Below, one piece after another: positions 43,217-51,410 of a stretch of DNA of 64,000 nt. The stretch is from Bradyrhizobium sp. 21 (GTDB lineage: Bacteria > Pseudomonadota > Alphaproteobacteria > Rhizobiales > Xanthobacteraceae): positions 1,021,664 through 1,085,663 of the forward strand of contig NZ_JADPJG010000002.1 of the NCBI RefSeq assembly GCF_023073335.1, read 5' to 3'. The notes under the pieces are model-generated. The model was not told the origin of the DNA. It searched no databases and saw only the letters and a program-made list of their open reading frames with translations. The translations under genes were made by a program, and so were the position numbers. Position 1 is the stretch's first letter, and the number at the start of each line of letters is the position of its first letter.

Positions 43217-43627
43217 TTAGGCTCGGGCATTCGACGCGCGCGCGGCTCGCGCCAGTGCTTGCGTGTCGACGTACTCCCGGATGTTCGTCAGTTTGCCGTT
43301 GCGAACGGTGATGGCGAAGACCCAGTCGTCCTCGAAAATCTTGTTCGTGGCTTTGATCTTTCCCCTCGCGAAGCCGACGACCAGGACTCGGTCTCCTTGC
43401 GCGACGAACTCGCGGGGTTCCGTGGACGTTTCTACCGATGTGGATGCCGTCTCGAGCAAATCCGTCACCCCGCTGTGCCCGCGATGCGTTCCGGCCAGCG
43501 GCCAGTCCTCACCGGGGATGATCCACGCGATGTCCTCAGTGACCAGCGCCAGCACAGCCTCGCTGTCGCCGCGGCCGATCGCGGCGAAGAAATCCTTCAC
43601 GGTCTGGATGTTCTTCTCGATGCTCAT
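43217..43627 (-). CDS. NTF2-like (SnoaL/ketosteroid isomerase fold) protein
   Basis: A 136-residue cone-barrel protein: VKDFFAAIGRGDSEAVLALVTEDIAWIIPGEDWPLAGTHRG is the opening motif of the SnoaL-like group, followed by VVGFARGKIKATNK and the strand KLTNIREYVDTQAL. It resembles the protein at 50930 in layout (AGTYVG, QYVDTAMV), so the two are likely distant paralogues. The start at 43627 (MSIEKNIQTV) has GGAGAAATCCC before it. Confidence 0.85.
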   Translation of the reverse strand: MSIEKNIQTVKDFFAAIGRGDSEAVLALVTEDIAWIIPGEDWPLAGTHRGHSGVTDLLETASTSVETSTEPREFVAQGDRVLVVGFARGKIKATNKIFEDDWVFAITVRNGKLTNIREYVDTQALARAARASNARA

Positions 43628-43741
43628 GGGATTTCTCCATTGCTCGGATCGGATCGCACGCGATCCGATCCCGTGCGTCATGTCCCCGCCGATGGCAGGG
43701 CTATCGCCTTTGACGTCTCGGCGACGCCTGAGCGAGCGCCT

Positions 43742-43870
43742 CGTCCTTCGAGACGACCGCTACGCGGCCTCCTCAGGATGAGGCTCAGCCCCATCCGTCT
43801 GCGTTGAAATGCTGCCGCTTTCTCATCCCTCATCCTGAGGGCCCGCCGCAGGCGGGCGTCTCGAAGGATG
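43742..43870. repeat. Palindromic repeat, family E (CGTCCTTCGAGACG...CTCAGGATGAG type)
   Basis: CGTCCTTCGAGACG...CCTCCTCAGGATGAGG on the left is mirrored by CCTCATCCTGAGGGC...GCGTCTCGAAGGATG on the right; each half also contains a small hairpin (GCCCGCCGCAGGCGGGC at 43840). This is a widespread Bradyrhizobiaceae element. It separates two minus-strand genes of the same cluster. Confidence 0.8.
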
Positions 43871-43901
43871 GCCGCAGCCGAGCTTCCAGCCATATGTTTC
43901 T

Positions 43902-44507
43902 TCATATGCGGTCGAACTTGACCAGATCCTTGAAGATCAGGTGGCCCCAGCTGTTTCCGCGCGCCTGCACCAGCAGTCCGCCTTCCGAAAGCCCGCCGAG
44001 TTTGATCGGCGCGAAGCCGAGACTTTCCGCGAGCGTGCCAATCTCCGCTGCGGCAGCGTCGTCGTCGCTCGCCAGGAACACGACTCTCCTGCCGCCATGG
44101 ACGGCCGGATCCTGGCCAAGTACGGCAGCTCCCAAATGGTTGAAGCCCTTAACCAGTCGACCGCCGGTGAAGGCCTGCGCGACGGCCTTGGAGGAAGGTC
44201 GTCCTCCCAGTTTCTCAGGCGGCACGCCGTAGGCGTTGGTCACGTCGACGATGGTCTTGCCCTGCCAGGTGGGCAGCGCCTTCGCGACATCCAGGTGCGA
44301 CTCGAAACGGACGGCCAAAAAGACGATGTCCGCCTTGACCGCGTCCGCCAGCTTTTGGGGAATGATCGAGGGTCCGATTGCGGCCGCGGCGGATGCAAAG
44401 CTTTCCGGGTCGCGCGTGGTTGCGACGGAGACTTCGATGCCGTTGCGAGCAAACGCCTTGGCGAGCGCCTGGCCGATATGGCCGAAGCCGATGATTGCGT
44501 AGCTCAT
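43902..44507 (-). CDS. NADP-binding protein, F420H2:NADP oxidoreductase-like
   Basis: A 201-residue Rossmann protein: YAIIGFGHIGQALAKAFARNGIEVSVATTRD at the N-terminus, DVTNAYGVPP and VKGFNHLGAAVLGQ in the substrate part, VVFLASDDDAAAAEIGTLAESLGFAPIKLGGL near the end. It is the second of three paralogues. Transcribed after two SDR genes on the same strand, with 30 bases to the first, suggesting a redox operon SDR-SDR-reductase. Confidence 0.82.
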   Translation of the reverse strand: MSYAIIGFGHIGQALAKAFARNGIEVSVATTRDPESFASAAAAIGPSIIPQKLADAVKADIVFLAVRFESHLDVAKALPTWQGKTIVDVTNAYGVPPEKLGGRPSSKAVAQAFTGGRLVKGFNHLGAAVLGQDPAVHGGRRVVFLASDDDAAAAEIGTLAESLGFAPIKLGGLSEGGLLVQARGNSWGHLIFKDLVKFDRI

Positions 44508-44537
44508 GATGTTTCTCCGATCTTCTGTCGATGGCGG

Positions 44538-45290
44538 TCAGACCTGCGCCATGCCGCCATCGACGGCGAGATCCACGCCGGTGATGTAAGAACTTTCATC
44601 GGAGGCGAGGAACGTGACGGCAGCCGCGATTTCCTCTGGCTTGCCCCTGCGACCCATCGGGACCTGTGAAGCAAATCCGGCGGCGGCTTGCTTGGCTTGC
44701 TCGGCGGTCAAGCCCGTCGTCGTCTCCAAAGCGGGGGTCTCGGTTGGTCCGGGGCTCATCGTATTCACGCGGATCTTGCGGTCCTTCAGCTCGAGCGTCC
44801 AGGCGCGCGAGAAGCTGCGCACGGCCGCCTTGCTTGCGGCGTAGACGCTGAACCCTGGCAGCCCCTTCACGTTCGAGACCGAAGAGTTCAGGATGATCGA
44901 ACCGCCGTCCCTGAAGAGGGGGAGGGCCTTCTGCACCGTAAAGAACAGCCCCTTCACGTTCACATCGAAGGTCTGGTCGAAATGCGCCTCGGTCGCTAAC
45001 GCGAGCGGCGCGATCGTCCCCGCGCCCGCGTTCGCGAAGAGAATGTCGATGTGACCATGTTTCTCCTTCACGACGGCATAGAGCCGGTCGAGATCGTCCA
45101 GGCGCGACACGTCGCTCACGACCGTCGTCACGTTTCTCTCGATGAAGGCTGCGGCCTCCTTCAGCTCTTTCTCGCGTCGCCCGGTGATCACCACGTGCGC
45201 ACCTTCGTCCACGAAGCGCTTGGCTGTGGCCAGCCCAATGCCGCTACTGCCGCCGGTGATGACTGCGATCTTGCCTTCTAGTTTTTTCAT
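44538..45290 (-). CDS. Short-chain dehydrogenase/reductase
   Basis: A 250-residue classical SDR with all motifs: TGGSSGIGLATAKRF, LFANAGAG, catalytic serine in ILNSSVSN, YAASK for Tyr/Lys (about 153-157) and the C-terminal YITGVDLAVDGGMAQV. NADPH use is suggested by VITGRREKELKE (two arginines after strand 2). Substrate unknown. Its sister gene at 45342 lies 51 bases upstream; the two share the same motif order and about half their residues, an old tandem duplication. Confidence 0.92.
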   Translation of the reverse strand: MKKLEGKIAVITGGSSGIGLATAKRFVDEGAHVVITGRREKELKEAAAFIERNVTTVVSDVSRLDDLDRLYAVVKEKHGHIDILFANAGAGTIAPLALATEAHFDQTFDVNVKGLFFTVQKALPLFRDGGSIILNSSVSNVKGLPGFSVYAASKAAVRSFSRAWTLELKDRKIRVNTMSPGPTETPALETTTGLTAEQAKQAAAGFASQVPMGRRGKPEEIAAAVTFLASDESSYITGVDLAVDGGMAQV

Positions 45291-45341
45291 GATCTTTTCT
45301 CTTTCGTTGTGTGTGGGTCAGGCGCGGGACCGCGCCGGAAA

Positions 45342-46076
45342 TCAGAGTTGTGCCAGGCCGCCGTCGACGGCGACTTCGCTGGCGGTCATGAAGCTGCTGT
45401 CCGACGAGGCGAGAAAGGCAGCCACGGCCCCGATCTCCGCGGGATCGGCCATGCGCTGGAGCGGGGTCATCGCGGCGAACACCTTCTGGCCTTCCTCGCC
45501 CAACGCTTCCTTCGCGAGTTCGGTCGCGGTCGCCCCGGGCGACAGCACGTTGACGCGGATGCCGCTCCCCTTCAGGTCCTCCGCCCAGGTCCGCGCGAGG
45601 TTGCGCACGGCCGCCTTGCTGGCGCTGTAGGCGCTCATGGCCGGGGCGCCCGTGGTGCCCGCGCTCGATCCGGTCAGGATGATCGAACCGCCCCGGCGCA
45701 TCAGCGGCAGTGCCTTCTGCACGGTGAAGATCGTCCCCTTCACGTTGGTGTCGAAGGTTTCGTCGATGTGCGCGGCAGTGATCTTGCCGAGCGCAAGCTG
45801 GCTTCCCGCGCCGGCATTGGCGAAGACGATGTCGAGGGCTCCGCGCTCGGCCTTCACCGTTGCGTAGAGTCGGTCGAGGCCGGCCTCATCCGAGACCGAG
45901 CCCTTCACCGCGCGGGCATTGGGCCCAAGCGCAGCGACAGCCGCGTCGAGCGCTTGCTGCCGGCGGCCGAAGATGAAGACGAAGGCGCCGTCCTCGATGA
46001 AGCGCTTTGCCGCGGCGCGGCCGATGCCGGTCGCGCCACCCGTGATGACCGCAACCTTGCCGTCAAGCTTTCCCAT
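45342..46076 (-). CDS. Short-chain dehydrogenase/reductase
   Basis: A 244-residue classical SDR: TGGATGIGRAAAKRF, VFANAGAGS, LTGSSAGTTG, YSASK and the C-terminal MTASEVAVDGGLAQL. IFGRRQQALD supports NADPH. It is the first gene of the minus-strand cluster (SDR, SDR, reductase-like, NTF2-like, methyltransferase) and is divergent from the LysR gene at 46344, which probably regulates the cluster. The start at 46076 has CAGGAGAAATC upstream. Confidence 0.92.
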   Translation of the reverse strand: MGKLDGKVAVITGGATGIGRAAAKRFIEDGAFVFIFGRRQQALDAAVAALGPNARAVKGSVSDEAGLDRLYATVKAERGALDIVFANAGAGSQLALGKITAAHIDETFDTNVKGTIFTVQKALPLMRRGGSIILTGSSAGTTGAPAMSAYSASKAAVRNLARTWAEDLKGSGIRVNVLSPGATATELAKEALGEEGQKVFAAMTPLQRMADPAEIGAVAAFLASSDSSFMTASEVAVDGGLAQL

Positions 46077-46343
46077 GATTTCTCCTGTCGTGGTGTCGGG
46101 ACAGCATCTGCCCCCGAGACCCGCGAGATAGGTCCGGCGGCGGCAGGCGTTGAGTGCGGAAACGCGCACATCGGTAGTGCGAAATCGATCCGGCCGGACA
46201 ACTGACGCCAGCGGCGACGATCGACGTCGGGCCGTTGGGAAGGGGCTGCGCCTGCCGGAACGGGGCTATGATGACCGCCCATACTGCGGTACGAGGCGTT
46301 CGATTGGACTTGGAAGGCGCACCGCGCGGTGCGGGATTGCACC

Positions 46344-47240
46344 ATGATCGACTGGGACGATGTTCGCTATTTTCTAGCCGTCGCGCGGGGAGGCTCGGTG
46401 CGGGCGGCCGCCGAGCAACTCGGTGTGAACCACGCGACCGTGCTGCGACGCATCGCCCAGCTCGAGGAACGCCTCGGGGTCCAGATGTTCGAAAAGCTGC
46501 CTTCGGGCTACCGCCTCACGGCGGCGGGCGAGGAGGTCCTCGAGTTCGCCGACCAGATGGAAGCGTCGTCGCACCAGCTGGAGACGCGCGTGTTCGGGCG
46601 CGACCAGAGCGTGCGCGGGCTTCTGCGGGTGACGCTGGCGCCGCCGATGGCGACACATTTGCTCATGCCTGATTTCGCCGATTTCGCGCGTCTGCATCCT
46701 GATATCGAGATGGACATCCTGTCGTTCGGCGAGCTAGCCAATCTGACCAACCGGGAAGCCGACGTCGCGATCCGCGTCGTCTACGACCGCAAAACCCTGC
46801 CGCAAAATCTTCACGGCATGAAGGGACCGGAGCTGTTCGGCGCCGTCTACATGTCCAGGGATCGACTGGCCGCGTGGCGTGCGGGCGCGCCTGATCCCGT
46901 CCGCTGGATCGTCATCAGCATGCACGGCATCCCGGACTGGGCCAGTGCCGGTGAGGTTCGCGCCACGGGCGTTCCATTCAGGGTCACGGACGCCGGGGCG
47001 CAGATCGTTGCTGTCCAGCAAGGGCTCGGCATCACGACACTGCCGTGTTTCGTCGGCGATGCCGACCCATTACTCGCGAGGGTGCCGGGCACCGACCTGC
47101 ACCTGTATGGAACGGTCTGGCTTCTCACACAGGGCGAGACACGCAAGACCAAGCGCGTGCGGCTTTTCACCGAGTTCGTATCCCGCCGGCTCGCCGCGTA
47201 CGTGCCGCTGCTGGCTGGGCTGTCGGTGTCGCGCGATTGA
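46344..47240 (+). CDS. LysR family transcriptional regulator
   Basis: A 298-residue LysR protein; HTH at about 1-60 (VRYFLAVARGGSVRAAAEQLGVNHATVLRRIAQLEERL), effector domain behind. In the HTH it resembles the regulator at 1639 (DDFRFVLAIVRGGSVSAAAKQLGVDHATVIRR), so both belong to the same LysR subgroup. Divergent from the SDR operon across a 267-base gap. The start at 46344 (MIDWDDVRY) matches the subgroup N-terminus. Confidence 0.9.
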   Translation: MIDWDDVRYFLAVARGGSVRAAAEQLGVNHATVLRRIAQLEERLGVQMFEKLPSGYRLTAAGEEVLEFADQMEASSHQLETRVFGRDQSVRGLLRVTLAPPMATHLLMPDFADFARLHPDIEMDILSFGELANLTNREADVAIRVVYDRKTLPQNLHGMKGPELFGAVYMSRDRLAAWRAGAPDPVRWIVISMHGIPDWASAGEVRATGVPFRVTDAGAQIVAVQQGLGITTLPCFVGDADPLLARVPGTDLHLYGTVWLLTQGETRKTKRVRLFTEFVSRRLAAYVPLLAGLSVSRD

Positions 47241-47388
47241 CGCGGGGCTGGTAACCGGCGGAAAAGTTGGCCTCGACAGATCAATGCGTTATCGTGCTTC
47301 AGAAACAATCGAGGGGAGTAGGGTTGTGACTGCTATTGATCCAGCCTCACTGGGCGTTGTTTCCTGGAGAGGCAGCGGCGCTTAGGTC

Positions 47389-48291
47389 ATGGGATTTGGG
47401 GTATTCATTCATCGATCGGACTCGATCTACGATGACAGCCCCGCTGAACAATATCAATTTCCCAGTCAATATCTCAGCCGCGTCGAAGCCTGCATCGGCG
47501 ATTGGATCATCTATTACGAACCAAGCAAGGTCGCTGAGACGCGCGGCTATTTTGCGATTGGTCGTGTTCAGCAGGTTATTCCCGACCCTGGTATATCGGG
47601 AATGTATCTCGCTCTGATCGAGCCAGGAAGCTATCTCGATTTTGCCAATCCGGTCCCATTCAACGGACCGACAGGTCCAGTAGAGCGCGGAGTCCTTAAC
47701 GAGCAGGGACGGATTTCAGGACGCGCTCAGTCCGCAGTCCGCCCAATCTCTGCCGACGATTTCAATAGGATATGCGAGCTTGGTTTCGCGGAGAACGCGC
47801 CGCTGCTGCCGCGGCGCGACGGCGACCTTCCATCGCTAGATCTAAACGACCAGCCGCAGGTGCCGTTCACAGTTGAGCAGCAGCGCGACCGTGTGAGCGT
47901 GACGGTATCGAGAATTCTGCGCGACCGAGTTTTTCGCCGTATCGTCCTCCGCGCCTACGATGAGCGTTGCGCCGTCACAGGCCTCAAGCTCATCAACGGG
48001 ATGGGGCGCGCGGAGGTCGCGGCGGCTCACATACGCCCCGTCGAGGCAAACGGGCCGGACATCATCACCAACGGAGTTGCTCTTTCGGGCACCGCACATT
48101 GGATGTTTGATCGTGGCCTCATCAGCTTCGCGGATGATTTGGAGATATTGATCTCGCGCCAGACAAACGATCTGGATGGAGTGCGATCGATCATCAACAA
48201 GACGGGGCGCGCTCTTGCGCCAGGCCGGGCATTGGACCGTCCACATCCGCACTTCTTGAAGTGGCACCGCGAGCATTGTTTCAAACAATAA
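47389..48291 (+). CDS. HNH_2-type endonuclease with an N-terminal recognition-like domain
   Basis: A 300-residue protein. The C-terminal part is a complete HNH_2 nuclease: CAVTGLKLING, AAHIRPVEANGPDIITNGVAL and HWMFDRGLISF (Cys near 194, His near 214 and 237). The N-terminal half (VEACIGDWIIYYEPSKVAETRGYFAIGRVQQVIPDP...YLDFANPVPF) looks like a PUA/EVE- or SRA-like beta-barrel of the type that reads modified bases. Together this suggests a stand-alone modification-dependent restriction or other defence nuclease, but no substrate can be inferred. No methylase or helicase partner is adjacent. Confidence 0.8.
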   Translation: MGFGVFIHRSDSIYDDSPAEQYQFPSQYLSRVEACIGDWIIYYEPSKVAETRGYFAIGRVQQVIPDPGISGMYLALIEPGSYLDFANPVPFNGPTGPVERGVLNEQGRISGRAQSAVRPISADDFNRICELGFAENAPLLPRRDGDLPSLDLNDQPQVPFTVEQQRDRVSVTVSRILRDRVFRRIVLRAYDERCAVTGLKLINGMGRAEVAAAHIRPVEANGPDIITNGVALSGTAHWMFDRGLISFADDLEILISRQTNDLDGVRSIINKTGRALAPGRALDRPHPHFLKWHREHCFKQ

Positions 48292-48306
48292 GCAAAGCCA
48301 TGCGGC

Positions 48307-49206
48307 TCATCCGATCGAACCCGCCCGTCGCCGAGCCGCGATCAGCATCTCCACGAACGCGGTCACTTTCGGCGGACGGAAGCGGGCTGCGGGGTAGACG
48401 GTGTGGATGCCGCCGGATGGCAGTTGCCATTGCGGCAGGATTTGAATGAGGCGCCCGGCCGCCAGATCGTCGGCTACCAGGAAATCCGGCAGTACCGAAA
48501 GGCCGCCGCCGGCGAGCACGGCCGCGAGCACCCCCGGCGTCGTGTCGATGGCGATGCTGGCCTGCAGGCGCACGGCGCGGCGATCGAGATCGCCCCGCGA
48601 GAACTGCCACAGCAGCGGCTCGCGCAGCGCCATGTTGGCGATAAACGGGAGCGTCACGAGCTCGCCGGGATCGCGCGCGGCGGCGATCCGATCCGTGAAT
48701 GCGGGAGCGCCGACCAGAATTTGCCGGAACGCGCCGATCTTGCGCGCCTGCAGGCTGGAATCGACCAGCCATCCGACGCGGATCGCCATGTCGATCTGGC
48801 CCGAGGCGAGATCGACCGTCTGATCTTCGAGCGTCAACTCCACCCGGCAATTGGGATAGCGTGCCGCGTAGGCGGTGACGACGGCGACCACGACGGCCGT
48901 GCCGTAGTCGTTGGGCGCCGTGATCCGCAATGTGCCGGTCGGCGCGGCGGCTGCCTGGGCGAGTTCGTCGAAGGCATCCTCGGCTTCGCGCAGGATCATG
49001 ACGCAGCGCGCATGAAACATGCGGCCCGCGTCGGTCGGATGAACCCGGCGCGTCGTGCGCACGAGAAGGCTGGTGCCGAGATCGCGCTCCAGCTGTGCCA
49101 CCTGCTGGCTGACCACGGCTTTGGTGATGCCGAGCCGCTCGGCGGCCCGCGTGAAGGATCCGCTGTCCACGACGGCTGCGAAATAGGCCAGTCGATTCAG
49201 GTTCAT
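48307..49206 (-). CDS. LysR family transcriptional regulator
   Basis: A 299-residue LysR protein; HTH at about 1-60 (NRLAYFAAVVDSGSFTRAAERLGITKAVVSQQVAQLERDL), C-terminal effector domain. It is divergent from the DsbA-like gene at 49315 and probably controls the DsbA-MBL-NTF2 run. A symmetric site GTTGATA-TT-TATCAAC lies between the two starts (49260-49275). Confidence 0.9.
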   Translation of the reverse strand: MNLNRLAYFAAVVDSGSFTRAAERLGITKAVVSQQVAQLERDLGTSLLVRTTRRVHPTDAGRMFHARCVMILREAEDAFDELAQAAAAPTGTLRITAPNDYGTAVVVAVVTAYAARYPNCRVELTLEDQTVDLASGQIDMAIRVGWLVDSSLQARKIGAFRQILVGAPAFTDRIAAARDPGELVTLPFIANMALREPLLWQFSRGDLDRRAVRLQASIAIDTTPGVLAAVLAGGGLSVLPDFLVADDLAAGRLIQILPQWQLPSGGIHTVYPAARFRPPKVTAFVEMLIAARRRAGSIG

Positions 49207-49259
49207 CGCCTCGTCCGGTCAGATTATTGTCAGCCAATAGCATACATTCTGTCTGTTTT

Positions 49260-49275
49260 GTTGATATTTATCAAC
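49260..49275. promoter_or_regulatory. Probable LysR operator upstream of the DsbA-like gene
   Basis: GTTGATA and TATCAAC form a perfect 7-base inverted repeat with a 2-base spacer, 54 bases after the divergent LysR start and 40 before the DsbA-like start. It fits a T-N11-A type LysR box. Confidence 0.5.
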
Positions 49276-49314
49276 CAATGTGCGCGTGCCACATTGCGGT
49301 TCAAGGAGATCGCC

Positions 49315-49959
49315 ATGTCCGCGTCCATTCCCATCACCTACCTGTTCGATCCGCTCTGCGGCTGGTGCTACGGCGCCGCCACGCTGCTCGAACAGCTCGT
49401 GGCCCGACGGGATTTCGCTGTCGAACTTGCGCCGACAGGCCTGTTCGCCGGCGAGGGTGCCCGTCCGATGGACGATGGTTTTGCGGCCTACGCCTGGAGC
49501 AACGACCAGCGGATTTCGCGCTTGAGCGGCCTGCCTTTCAGCGAAGCCTATCGCCGCGATGTGCTGGGCGACCGCACGCGCCTGTTCGATTCCGGCCCGG
49601 CAACATTGGCGCTCACGGCTGTTTCGCTCACGGCGCCTGATCGGGAGTTCGCGGCGCTGAAGGCCTTCCAGGTGGTCCGCTATGTCGAAGGCCGCGACAG
49701 CACGGACATGTCCGTGCTGTCGGACGTTCTGCGCGCGATGAACTTGCCGGAGGTTGCTGCGCGCCTGGCGAGCCCCGACACCGCGTTGATCGCCGCGTAT
49801 CGCGCGCGCCTCGAGGCTGCGCGTGCCGAGATGCACCGGTTCGGTGCCAACGGCGTCCCGGCTCTGATCGTCGGGACCGGCCATGATCGCCGCCTCGTGC
49901 AGGCAAGCGCGCTGTTCGGCAGCCTGGACGTCCTCGTCAACGGACTGAAGGCGGCCTGA
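49315..49959 (+). CDS. DsbA-family thioredoxin-fold protein
   Basis: A 214-residue cytoplasmic DsbA/FrnE-like protein: TYLFDPLCGWCYGAATLLEQL holds the CGWC redox pair near residue 16, an insertion of helices follows, and cis-Pro is in GANGVPALIVGTG. There is no signal peptide, which favours a cytosolic oxidoreductase or isomerase over an oxidative folding catalyst. AAGGAGAT gives a strong start. It leads a run with the MBL-like and NTF2-like genes. Confidence 0.9.
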   Translation: MSASIPITYLFDPLCGWCYGAATLLEQLVARRDFAVELAPTGLFAGEGARPMDDGFAAYAWSNDQRISRLSGLPFSEAYRRDVLGDRTRLFDSGPATLALTAVSLTAPDREFAALKAFQVVRYVEGRDSTDMSVLSDVLRAMNLPEVAARLASPDTALIAAYRARLEAARAEMHRFGANGVPALIVGTGHDRRLVQASALFGSLDVLVNGLKAA

Positions 49960-50031
49960 GCGCAGCGATCAACGCAGTCGAGACCATCCCATTTGAATTT
50001 CGCGATCGCAGACCGGCACCAGGAGACCAAC

Positions 50032-50928
50032 ATGCCGACAAGGAGAACCATCATGAAAACCACTCTCGCCGCGGGCGCCGCGGCCATCTTCGCACCCGCA
50101 GGCCTGGGCCATGCCGCCGGCGGGCTCTCCTGGAAGCATTTTCCAGCTGGACAGAACGGCTTCTTCAGGGCTCCCGTTCTGGTGTCCGGCCCGAGCGAGG
50201 CCGTGCTGGTCGATGGCGGCTTCACGCTTTCAGATGGCAAGGCTGTCGCAGACGCCATAAAGGCAACCGGCAAGAAGCTCACCACGATCTATATTAGCCA
50301 GTCGGACCCGGATTATTATTTCAGCCTCGGCGCTATCAAGGCGGTCTTCCCCGAGGCCCGCGTGCTCGCGGCGCCCGCGACATTGGCGGCCATTAGCGCC
50401 AGCGTGGAAAAGAAGCTTGCCGTCTGGGGGCCGCAGCTCAAGGCGAACGGTCCGCAGGTGCTGGCCGATGTGGTCATCCCCGAAGCGTTCGACGGCAAGG
50501 CGCTCAGCGTGGACGGCGAGACCATCGAGATCGTCAGCGCGGAGGGGCTGGTCAACCGGCGCTACCTGTTCATTCCCTCGCTCAACGCGGTGTTCGGCGG
50601 CGTACTGATCTTCTCCGGCGTCCATGTCTGGACCGCCGACACGCCGACCAAGGAGCAGCGCGCCGCCTGGATCGCCAATCTCGAAAAGATCGCGGCGCGC
50701 AAGCCGGCGATCGTCGTGCCCGGCCATTTGTCGGTGGATGCAAAAACCGATCTGTCCGGTGTGGAGCACACCATCGCCTACCTCAAGGCGTTCGACGAGG
50801 AACTGGCGAAGGCCAAGGATTCCGCGGCGCTCAAGGCGGCGGTGGAAGCGCGCTTCCCCGGCCTCGGCATGGGCGTCGCGCTCGACATTGGTTCGAAGGT
50901 CGCCACCGGCGAGATGAAGTGGGGCTAA
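50032..50928 (+). CDS. MBL-fold protein with replaced zinc ligands
   Basis: A 298-residue metallo-beta-lactamase-fold protein with an N-terminal, Tat-like export signal (PTRRTIMKTTLAAGAAAIFAP). Where active members have HxHxDH this one reads QSDPDY (residues 90-95), so three histidines are changed to Gln, Asp and Tyr; only the aspartate and the later PGH are kept. Zinc hydrolase activity is therefore unlikely in the usual form. The start at 50032 has CCAGGAGACC before it; ATG at 50053 is an alternative. The NTF2-like gene follows after one base. Confidence 0.82.
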   Translation: MPTRRTIMKTTLAAGAAAIFAPAGLGHAAGGLSWKHFPAGQNGFFRAPVLVSGPSEAVLVDGGFTLSDGKAVADAIKATGKKLTTIYISQSDPDYYFSLGAIKAVFPEARVLAAPATLAAISASVEKKLAVWGPQLKANGPQVLADVVIPEAFDGKALSVDGETIEIVSAEGLVNRRYLFIPSLNAVFGGVLIFSGVHVWTADTPTKEQRAAWIANLEKIAARKPAIVVPGHLSVDAKTDLSGVEHTIAYLKAFDEELAKAKDSAALKAAVEARFPGLGMGVALDIGSKVATGEMKWG

Positions 50929-50929
50929 G

Positions 50930-51334
50930 ATGGGTGGCAACCTCGACCTGATCCGCGCCACCTATGAGGGATCATCGTCGGAAGAGAACGGCCGCAACCT
51001 GTTGGCCGCTCTCGCTCCCGATGCCGCATGGACCGAAGCGGAAGGGTTTCCATACGCGGGCACCTATGTCGGACCCGACGCGATCATATCAGGCGTGTTC
51101 CGGCGTCTCGCCGCCGAATGGACCGGCTACCGCGCCGATGTTCACACCTATCTCGAAGACGGCGACCGCGTCGCAGCCTTCGGCGTCTACTCCGGGACCT
51201 ACAAGGCGACGGGCAAATCCATGCGCGCGACGTTCGCGCATCTCTATCTGCTGAAGAACGGCAAGATCGCCAGCATGACGCAATATGTCGACACCGCGAT
51301 GGTGCAAAAGGCGCTGCAACCCGCTGGCCACTAA
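50930..51334 (+). CDS. NTF2-like (SnoaL/ketosteroid isomerase fold) protein
   Basis: A 134-residue cone-barrel protein: IRATYEGSSSEENGRNLLAALAPDAAWTEAEGFPYAGTYVGPDAI is the SnoaL-type opening. Its ATG comes one base after the MBL-like stop, so the genes are translationally linked and the products probably act together. A strong terminator (51365-51396) closes the transcript. Confidence 0.88.
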   Translation: MGGNLDLIRATYEGSSSEENGRNLLAALAPDAAWTEAEGFPYAGTYVGPDAIISGVFRRLAAEWTGYRADVHTYLEDGDRVAAFGVYSGTYKATGKSMRATFAHLYLLKNGKIASMTQYVDTAMVQKALQPAGH

Positions 51335-51364
51335 CGGTCGGCTGATGATGGAACACACGAGAGA

Positions 51365-51396
51365 GGGGAGCCCGCGACATGCGGGCTCCCCTTTTT
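51365..51396 (+). terminator. Rho-independent terminator of the DsbA-MBL-NTF2 transcript
   Basis: GGGGAGCCCGC and GCGGGCTCCCC form a perfect 11-base stem around a GACAT loop, followed by TTTTT. It is 31 bases past the NTF2-like stop. Confidence 0.93.
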
Positions 51397-51410
51397 CGTT
51401 CCGGCGCCTG

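Noticed and set aside
47284..47385. An in-frame 33-codon stretch (MRYRASETIEGS...) upstream of the HNH gene, ended by TAG two codons before its ATG
   Set aside because: It could be a lost N-terminal extension, but the HNH N-terminus MGFGVFIHRSDS looks complete and no similarity supports the upstream part.
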